Assembly: GCF_900637055.1 (NCBI RefSeq)
Contig: NZ_LR134338.1
Location: 611,001 to 675,000, forward strand
Direction of reading: 5' to 3'
Source of the DNA: Brevibacillus brevis
Lineage (GTDB): Bacteria; Bacillota; Bacilli; Brevibacillales; Brevibacillaceae
Length of the DNA stretch: 64,000 nucleotides
Each line of letters starts with the position of its first letter. The stretch's first letter is position 1. Shown piece after piece: positions 60,214-64,000 of this stretch. The translations under genes were made by a program, and so were the position numbers. A model generated the notes under the pieces. It worked only from the letters and a program-made list of their open reading frames with translations, searched no databases and was not told the origin of the DNA.

Positions 60214-61302
60214 ATGTTCACGATTAGCTTGTGCATGATCGTTCGGGATGAGGAAGAATCACTCGGTCGATGCTTGTCGACGGTCTACGATTTGGTGGAT
60301 GAAATCATCATTGTCGATACAGGGTCGACAGATCGGACCAAGGAAATTGCATTGACCTATGGTGCACAATTGTTTGATTTTACCTGGGTGGACGATTTTT
60401 CAGCAGCTCGTAACTTTGCTTTTGCGCAAGCCAAGATGACGTACATTTTTTGGTTGGATGCGGACGATGTGCTTTTGGAAGTGGATCGGGAACGTTTTGC
60501 TGCACTGAAGACTATGGACAATTTTGATTACGACAGTGTCTCGATGCCGTACCACTTAAAGGTAGATGAGCGAGGGAAGCCTGTTCACTATTTGCGAAGA
60601 AATCGCCTCGTCAGACGGAAGTGCAACTTTGTTTGGCATGGGGCGGTCCATGAGTATTTGGCTGTCGAGGGGGAAATCCTGCACAGTGAAATCGCCATTA
60701 CTCATCAAAAAAATAAGCTGTACACAGACCGGAATTTGCAAATCTATGTAAAGCGCAAGGAAAATGGCGAAGTTTTTGATCCACGTGACCAATTTTATTT
60801 TGCGAATGAATTGTTCGATCATGCGAGGTACGAAGAGGCGGCTGAGCAATATCAGTTGTTTTTGGACGGAGGCTTGGGCTGGATCGAGGACCAAATATGG
60901 GCGTGCCAGAAGCAGTCAGAGTGTTACGCACACTTGAAGCAACCTGAAAAACAGATTCAATCTTTGACCAGGACACTTGCGATTGACCTACCGCGTGCGG
61001 AGATTTGCTGCAGGATGGGGGCTTTTTTTGCGGAGAAGCAAGATTTCCCGAAGGCCATTTACTGGTACCGGCAAGCAACATTATTGGAGCGGCCACAAGG
61101 TTCCATGGGGAAGGTAGATGAATCGGCATGGACGTGGTTGCCTCATATACAGCTATGCTACTGCTACGATCGGCTCGGGGATCAACGAAAAGCTAAAATT
61201 CACCACGACATGGCAAAGCTGTACTACCCGACGCATCCAAGTGTAGCGTACAACGAAGCTTATTTTGCAAGACTGGAGGAACTGGATTCGGTAGAACAAT
61301 AG
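60214..61302 (+). CDS. GT2 glycosyltransferase with TPR-like C-terminus (paralogue)
   Basis: 362 residues behind GGGGAGGGGG. It has the same architecture as the divergent neighbour: SLCMIVRDEEESLGRCLSTV, IIVDTGSTDRT, FWLDADDVLLEVD, then helical repeats (YEEAAEQYQLFLDGGLGWIE, DFPKAIYWYRQATL). It is divergent from the two-gene glycosyltransferase unit with a 150-base gap and is followed by the collagen-like gene on the same strand. Confidence 0.88.
   Translation: MFTISLCMIVRDEEESLGRCLSTVYDLVDEIIIVDTGSTDRTKEIALTYGAQLFDFTWVDDFSAARNFAFAQAKMTYIFWLDADDVLLEVDRERFAALKTMDNFDYDSVSMPYHLKVDERGKPVHYLRRNRLVRRKCNFVWHGAVHEYLAVEGEILHSEIAITHQKNKLYTDRNLQIYVKRKENGEVFDPRDQFYFANELFDHARYEEAAEQYQLFLDGGLGWIEDQIWACQKQSECYAHLKQPEKQIQSLTRTLAIDLPRAEICCRMGAFFAEKQDFPKAIYWYRQATLLERPQGSMGKVDESAWTWLPHIQLCYCYDRLGDQRKAKIHHDMAKLYYPTHPSVAYNEAYFARLEELDSVEQ

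Positions 61303-64000
<2,698 letters not shown>

Noticed and set aside
58079..61302. Capsule or S-layer polysaccharide cluster
   Set aside because: No nucleotide-sugar synthesis, flippase or polymerase genes. The three transferases sit beside a Thr-rich collagen-like protein, which favours protein glycosylation.

Overview
The window looks like a chromosome segment of a spore-forming, Gram-positive member of the Bacillales, most likely Brevibacillus or a close relative. The signs are strong AGGAGG ribosome sites, frequent GTG/TTG starts, a SAM (S-box) riboswitch, lipoprotein-type solute-binding proteins, a PBSX-like (xkd) tail operon and a spore-surface-type collagen-like protein. This is inferred from gene content; no rRNA or tRNA is present.

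Layout. 1-2.8 kb: operon with a dipeptide epimerase, a GNAT acetyltransferase and a C45-type acyltransferase/peptidase. 3.0-7.2 kb: five-gene unit (degenerate GIY-YIG protein, DUF6530-like protein, MFS exporter, MoxR-type AAA ATPase, VWA protein). 7.3-12.8 kb: OppA-like lipoprotein, DoxX-like membrane protein, chemoreceptor and a SUKH-like protein. 12.9-23.7 kb: three ECF sigma loci (ECF41-like sigma with an NDH-2-like flavoprotein; sigma with a DUF4179 anti-sigma; sigma with two YcdB/YcdC-like proteins), interrupted by a divergent DDAH-like hydrolase/IclR pair. 23.9-32.1 kb: KinB-like kinase, SAM riboswitch, long imperfect palindrome, sugar ABC transporter, glycerate kinase and DASS-type carrier. 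32.2-40.4 kb: two-component system with a PepSY protein, a third YcdB/YcdC-like protein, small membrane proteins, hydrolase, methionine aminopeptidase, Tag glycosylase and a frameshifted DinB gene.

40.6-57.2 kb is the most distinctive part. A 27-codon holin-like (type I toxin family) peptide is followed by an apparent two-subunit sigma factor (region-4 ORF overlapping an ORF of about 75 aa resembling region 2/HTH_16), two tiny membrane peptides and a Cys-rich HTH activator. Then comes a complete contractile-tail operon: sheath, tube, chaperone with a textbook -1 slippery site, tape measure, hub, baseplate, fibres, XkdX, holin and amidase. There are no portal, terminase, capsid or integrase genes, so this is best read as an R-type tailocin (phage-tail-like bacteriocin) with its own regulation and lysis genes.

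57.2-64 kb: an S4-domain protein with a structured leader, three glycosyltransferases (two with TPR-like C-termini), and a Thr-rich Gly-X-Y collagen-like protein that runs off the window end. The glycosyltransferases are good candidates for decorating that protein. Functions are assigned from motif recognition only; no database search was possible.
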